A stretch of DNA of 57,938 nt from Gammaproteobacteria bacterium (GTDB lineage Bacteria > Pseudomonadota > Gammaproteobacteria > Thiohalomonadales > Thiohalomonadaceae): NCBI GenBank assembly GCA_024709225.1, contig JANJXC010000009.1, forward strand, positions 1 to 57,938, read 5' to 3'. Of this stretch, positions 54,138-57,938 are shown piece by piece. Numbering within the stretch: position 1 is the stretch's first letter; the number at the start of each line of letters is the position of its first letter. The translations under genes and the position numbers were made by a program. The notes below the pieces were generated by a model. That model saw only the letters and a list, made by a program, of their open reading frames with translations, ran no database searches and had not been told where the DNA came from.

Positions 54138-55772
54138 ATGAAGGCGGCGCAACTGTTTGTCCGATGCCTGGAAAACGAGGGCATTGAGTACATCTTCGGC
54201 ATCCCCGGCGAGGAAAACCTCGACCTGATGGATGCCCTGCAGGACTCGCCCATCCAGTTCATCACCACGCGCCACGAACAGGGCGCCGCCTTCATGGCCG
54301 ACGTGTACGGACGCCTCACCGGCCGCGCCGGCGTGTGCCTCGCCACCCTCGGCCCCGGCGCCACCAATCTGATCACCGGCGTGGCCGATGCCAATATGGA
54401 CCACGCCCCGCTGGTGGCCATCGCCGGCCAGGCGGCCACCACCCGGCTGCACAAGGAATCCCATCAGGTGCTGGACCTGGAACTGATGTTCCACCCCATC
54501 ACCAAATACTCCTCGCGCCTGCTCACCCCCAACGTGATCCCCGAGGTGGTGCGCAAGGCCTTCAAGCTGGCGCAGACGGAAAAGACCGGCGCCGCCTTCA
54601 TCGAATTTCCCGAGAACATCGCCAAGTATGAGGTGGACGAGACGCCGCTGCCGGTCAAGAACCCGTCGCAGCCGGAGCCGTCGGCCGATCGGGTCGATCG
54701 TGCGGCCGAGCTGATCTCCAATGCCAAGGCGCCGCTGATCCTGGCCGGCAACGGCGTGATCCGCGCCAAGGCCTGGCAGCAGCTCACCGATTTTGCGGAA
54801 CGGCTCAACATCCCGGTGGCCAACACCTTCATGGCCAAGGGTGTGGTGCCGTTTGCGCGCAATCCCCTGGCGCTCGGCAGCGTCGGTCTGCAGGCGCGCG
54901 ACTACGTCAATTGCGGCTTCGATACCGCCGACGTGATCATCTGTGTCGGCTACGACCTGGTGGAGTACCACCCCTATCTGTGGCACCCGACGCGCGATCG
55001 CATCATCGTTCATGTGGACAGCACGCCGGCCGAGGTCGATGCCTATTATCCGGTGGCGGTGGGCGTGGTGGGCGACATCAAGCATTCCCTGGTGCGCATC
55101 GGCGAGCTGGCCACACCGCATCAGGGCCACCGCATGCGCCCCTTGCGCGATGCGCTGGTGGAGGAGATGTCGTCGCACAAGAATGACGACAGCTACCCGG
55201 TCAAGCCGCAGAAGGTGATTTGGGACCTGCGCACCGCGCTGGACATGGAGGACATCGTGCTGTGCGATGTGGGCGCGCACAAGATGTGGATGGCGCGCAT
55301 GTTCCGCTGCGAATACCCCAATACCTGCATCATCTCCAACGGCTTCGCCAGCATGGGCATTGCAGTGCCGGGCGCCATCGCCGCCAAGCTGGCCTATCCC
55401 GAACGCAAGGTGGTGGCGGTAACCGGCGATGCCGGCTTCCTGATGAACAGCCAGGAGATCGAAACGGCGATGCGTCTCCAGCTGGCCCTGGTGATCCTGG
55501 TCTGGAACGACAACGGCTATGGCCTGATCAAGTGGAAACAGATGAACCAGTTCGGCCGCGCCTCCTACGTCGACTTCACCAACCCCGACTTCATCAAGTA
55601 TGCAGAGTCCTTCGGCGCCAAGGGCTACCGCATCGAGCGCGTCGCCGATCTGCTGCCGACGCTGCAAAAGGCGCTGGCCGACAATACCGTGAGCATCATC
55701 GATTGTCCGGTGGACTATGGTGAAAACCTCAAGCTTACCGCCAAGCTCGGCGAAATGGTCTGCCCCATCTGA
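54138..55772 (+). CDS. alsS: Acetolactate synthase-type ThDP enzyme (AlsS-like)
   Basis: Thiamine-diphosphate enzyme of 544 residues with three domains. The N-terminal PYR domain has GIPGEENLDLMDAL and the catalytic Glu in TTRHEQGAAFMADVYGRLTG. The central domain covers about 185-340. The C-terminal PP domain has the ThDP motif GDAGFLMNSQEIETAM and LVWNDNGYGLIKWKQ. There is no adjacent regulatory small subunit (ilvN/ilvH), so a catabolic acetolactate synthase is more likely than the branched-chain biosynthetic one; other ThDP enzymes with similar sequences cannot be excluded. It is translationally close to dsbA, with 5 bases between. Confidence 0.82.
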   Translation: MKAAQLFVRCLENEGIEYIFGIPGEENLDLMDALQDSPIQFITTRHEQGAAFMADVYGRLTGRAGVCLATLGPGATNLITGVADANMDHAPLVAIAGQAATTRLHKESHQVLDLELMFHPITKYSSRLLTPNVIPEVVRKAFKLAQTEKTGAAFIEFPENIAKYEVDETPLPVKNPSQPEPSADRVDRAAELISNAKAPLILAGNGVIRAKAWQQLTDFAERLNIPVANTFMAKGVVPFARNPLALGSVGLQARDYVNCGFDTADVIICVGYDLVEYHPYLWHPTRDRIIVHVDSTPAEVDAYYPVAVGVVGDIKHSLVRIGELATPHQGHRMRPLRDALVEEMSSHKNDDSYPVKPQKVIWDLRTALDMEDIVLCDVGAHKMWMARMFRCEYPNTCIISNGFASMGIAVPGAIAAKLAYPERKVVAVTGDAGFLMNSQEIETAMRLQLALVILVWNDNGYGLIKWKQMNQFGRASYVDFTNPDFIKYAESFGAKGYRIERVADLLPTLQKALADNTVSIIDCPVDYGENLKLTAKLGEMVCPI

Positions 55773-55779
55773 GGCGGCC

Positions 55780-56577
55780 ATGATGGAAGCGACCCCGCAC
55801 AGCATGGTGCCGGCAGCGGGAAGACGCCTGCGCCTGCTCAGCTATAACGTGCAGATGGGCATCAGCAGTTCACGCCCGCACCACTATCTCACCAATCTGT
55901 GGAAGCACGTGCTGCCGGCCAGCTGCCGCTTCCGCAACCTCGATGCCGTGGCCCAACTGATCGCCGACTTTGACATCGTCGCCCTGCAGGAACTGGATGC
56001 CGGCTCGCACCGTACCGGGTATGTCCACCTCACTGAATACCTGGCGCAAAAGGCCGGCTTTCCCTTCTGGCATCACCAGCTCAACCGCAACCTGGGTCAA
56101 ATCGCCCAGCACGGCAACGGGCTGCTGTCGCGCACCCTGCCCAGCGCGGTCACGGAACACCGCCTGCCCGGCATGATGCCGGGCCGTGGCGCGTTGCTGG
56201 TGCGCTACGGTCATGGTGCCAATGCGCTGGCCGTGGTGCTGATCCATCTGGCACTGGGCCAGCGCTCGCGCCTGCTGCAACTCGATTTCGTCAGCGAGCT
56301 GCTTGCCGACTATCGCCACGCCGTGCTGATGGGCGACATGAACTGCGTACCGGGCAGCCCGGAAATGCGACGCCTGTTCCAGCGTTCGCGGCTGTGCGAG
56401 CCGGAAGAAGAGCGGCATACCTTCCCCAGCTGGCGGCCCAACCGCAGCATCGATCACATCCTGGTGACGCCCGAACTCAGCGTGGCCAGTTGCCATGTGG
56501 TGAACCATGCCTGTTCCGATCATCTGCCGGTGGCGATGGAGCTGATCTTGCCGGACGACATACATCTGCCGGCCTGA
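55780..56577 (+). CDS. Endonuclease/exonuclease/phosphatase (EEP) fold protein
   Basis: Protein of 265 residues with the full EEP metal-hydrolase signature set: LLSYNVQMGI, VALQELDAG, LMGDMNCVPGSPE, SIDHILVTPE and SDHLPVAMEL. Substrate unknown; relatives cut DNA, RNA or phospholipid-type phosphates. Likely cytoplasmic, as no signal is seen. The ATG at 55780 (or 55783) follows GAGG. Its Pseudomonas counterpart, as I recall, also lies between dsbA and dgcP. Confidence 0.88.
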   Translation: MMEATPHSMVPAAGRRLRLLSYNVQMGISSSRPHHYLTNLWKHVLPASCRFRNLDAVAQLIADFDIVALQELDAGSHRTGYVHLTEYLAQKAGFPFWHHQLNRNLGQIAQHGNGLLSRTLPSAVTEHRLPGMMPGRGALLVRYGHGANALAVVLIHLALGQRSRLLQLDFVSELLADYRHAVLMGDMNCVPGSPEMRRLFQRSRLCEPEEERHTFPSWRPNRSIDHILVTPELSVASCHVVNHACSDHLPVAMELILPDDIHLPA

Positions 56578-56623
56578 CCACCACCCAACCGAAATTCGCA
56601 ATGACACAATCAGGGAGCACAGC

Positions 56624-57938
56624 ATGACGCAGGACGAGCGCCTGGCACGCGAGCTGGAGCAGTGGCGCGGCAAGTATTACGACAGCCTGGCGCAACTCGA
56701 TCAGAAGGAGAAGGCGTGGCGGCAGACGGAAAACGTACTGCGTCAATGCATATCGCGCCTCAGTCTGGCGGCCGACACCAGCGACCGTGACCTCAATCAG
56801 CAGCTCGATCTGCTGCGCAATGCGATCCGCAAAAACACCAGCAGCGCCGATCTGGAGGCGCTGATCCAGTCCCTGTCGGAGCATCTGGTGCGCCTGGATC
56901 AACAGCGCCGCAGCCAACCCAGGCCACCGACCCCGCTGGAGATACTGCGCCGCCTGGCGGATGGCATCAATTTCCCGCGCGGGCTGGGCCACAAGGCCAA
57001 GGCCTACAGCAAGACCCTCGCCGGTGCCGCCGATGACGATTATGCCACCCACGCGCAGGCCTTCATCGAGCTGGTCGGCGAGGCCTTCGACTGGCTGGCC
57101 GAGCAGAACACCGAAGAGTCCGCGGCCGGCGGCAAGGGACTGCTGGGACGCCTGTTCCGCCGTGAGGAGGCCGCGGTCGCCGACGCGCCGTCCCCAGCAC
57201 CGGCCACGGCGCCGCCGCGTGATGCCGCGGAGAGCCTGGTGCTGGCCAAGAGTCTGCTGGCGCAGCTGGTGGCAGCCGTGGTGGTGCCACCGGAGGTGAA
57301 TCTGGCGACGGTGGGCGGTGGACTGCGCACCGCACGCAAGGTCGAGGAGTTGCAGCGGGTGACGGCGGAGCTGGCCCGGCTGCTGTCGCATCAGCCCGGC
57401 GCCGCCGCCAGGACCGCTGTTCCGGTGTCCTCGCAAGAGGTGTTGCTGCAGTTGCTGGAGCGGCTCAGCGTCCCCACCGAGCTGCATGCCCAGGCCGAGG
57501 CCATCAAGGAAGAATTGGCGGCGCCGCTGAACGACAGCCAGCTGGAAAAGGTGCTCGGCCGCATCGCCGAACTGGTCACCGCCATGCGCACCCGTGTGCA
57601 GAGTGAAAAGGCGGAGATCGAATCCTTTCTCACACAGCTGACGGAAAATCTGCGCGAGCTGGACAACCGGCTGCAAGGCGCGGTCGCCGCCCACCGCGAG
57701 ACGGTGCAGGACGGACGGACGCTGGATGCGGAGGTCCAGGTGCAGGTGCGCGGTATCGAGGACTCGGTGCAGCGCGCCAACAATCTCGACCAGCTGAAGC
57801 AGGTGGTGCAGGAGCGCGTCGACACCATCCGTCGCCACATGGAGGTGTTCCGCCGCACCGAGGATGAGCGCATCGAGCGTGCCGAGGAGGAGGTCCAGAA
57901 GCTCAACGAGCGCCTGCGCCGTCTGGAGGCCGAATCGG
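56624..57938 (+). CDS. DgcP-like diguanylate cyclase, N-terminal part (truncated by window end)
   Basis: 438 codons are visible and the frame is still open at the window end. The N-terminus MTQDERLARELEQWRGKYYD begins a largely helical, coiled-coil-rich region (about 1-90, then 205-438). It matches the non-catalytic N-terminal part of DgcP-type cyclases, which carry a GGDEF domain at the C-terminus; that domain is not in the window, so the enzyme call rests on this likeness and on gene order next to dsbA and the EEP gene. The ATG follows GGGAG with good spacing. Confidence 0.75.
   Translation, partial: MTQDERLARELEQWRGKYYDSLAQLDQKEKAWRQTENVLRQCISRLSLAADTSDRDLNQQLDLLRNAIRKNTSSADLEALIQSLSEHLVRLDQQRRSQPRPPTPLEILRRLADGINFPRGLGHKAKAYSKTLAGAADDDYATHAQAFIELVGEAFDWLAEQNTEESAAGGKGLLGRLFRREEAAVADAPSPAPATAPPRDAAESLVLAKSLLAQLVAAVVVPPEVNLATVGGGLRTARKVEELQRVTAELARLLSHQPGAAARTAVPVSSQEVLLQLLERLSVPTELHAQAEAIKEELAAPLNDSQLEKVLGRIAELVTAMRTRVQSEKAEIESFLTQLTENLRELDNRLQGAVAAHRETVQDGRTLDAEVQVQVRGIEDSVQRANNLDQLKQVVQERVDTIRRHMEVFRRTEDERIERAEEEVQKLNERLRRLEAES

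Overview
The window is about 58 kb of GC-rich, gene-dense bacterial chromosome encoding mostly housekeeping proteins. Protein content and gene order point to a gammaproteobacterium outside the Enterobacterales. My best guess is a Chromatiales-like (Ectothiorhodospiraceae-type) bacterium. The evidence is the blocks dprA-smg-topA-purE-tsaC-hemF, def-fmt-rsmB-DUF4390-ntrY-ntrX-trkA-trkH, rpmG-rpmB-radC-coaBC-dut-x-argB-slmA and polA-engB-cytochrome c5-c4-dsbA-EEP-dgcP. From memory, several of these match blocks near PA5315-PA5332 and PA5487-PA5493 of Pseudomonas aeruginosa. There is no phage, transposase, CRISPR array, tRNA or rRNA.

Layout. 0-6 kb: TRAP solute-binding protein, uvrD and a PAS-PAS-PAS-GGDEF-EAL protein, all on the minus strand, with a truncated haemoglobin divergent from the last. 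6.5-14.2 kb: a minus-strand run covering haem synthesis (hemF), tRNA t6A synthesis (tsaC), purines (purE), topoisomerase I, smg, dprA and a LysM lipoprotein. 14.3-25.5 kb: a plus-strand run of translation-initiation and rRNA-modification genes (def, fmt, rsmB), an NtrY/NtrX-like two-component system, the Trk potassium system, a methyltransferase and a TPR protein. 25.6-35 kb: exonuclease III (a Crc-lineage relative), pyrE, a TauE-like permease, slmA, argB, an orphan AlgC-type membrane domain, dut, coaBC and radC. 35-44 kb: ribosomal proteins L28/L33, yqcC-greB-dctM-dctQ, a region with DnaA boxes, DUF2782, a LOG-family protein, polA, a likely sRNA and engB. 44-57.9 kb: cytochromes c5 and c4, the System II cytochrome c maturation pair ResB/CcsA, a large P-loop/BTAD regulator with an orphan membrane-anchored protein, a cNMP-domain protein, dsbA, an acetolactate-synthase-type enzyme, a nuclease/phosphatase-fold protein and the N-terminal part of a DgcP-like protein cut by the window end.

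The most striking non-gene feature is a set of about ten intergenic elements built alike. Each has two arms of short-period direct repeats (CGCAGAGG, GATACAAG, CGCGAATGAA or CGAAACT types), usually facing each other as long imperfect inverted repeats around a variable centre. They sit at 3' ends and in promoter gaps, and in two cases supply the stop codon of the neighbouring gene. The other main leads are a multi-hairpin C-rich-loop sRNA candidate between polA and engB, an inverted pair of perfect DnaA boxes beside an AT-rich tract, an AlgC membrane domain without its enzyme, and an NtrX-like regulator without the GAFTGA loop.

All calls come from reading the sequence and from remembered family knowledge; no database search was run.
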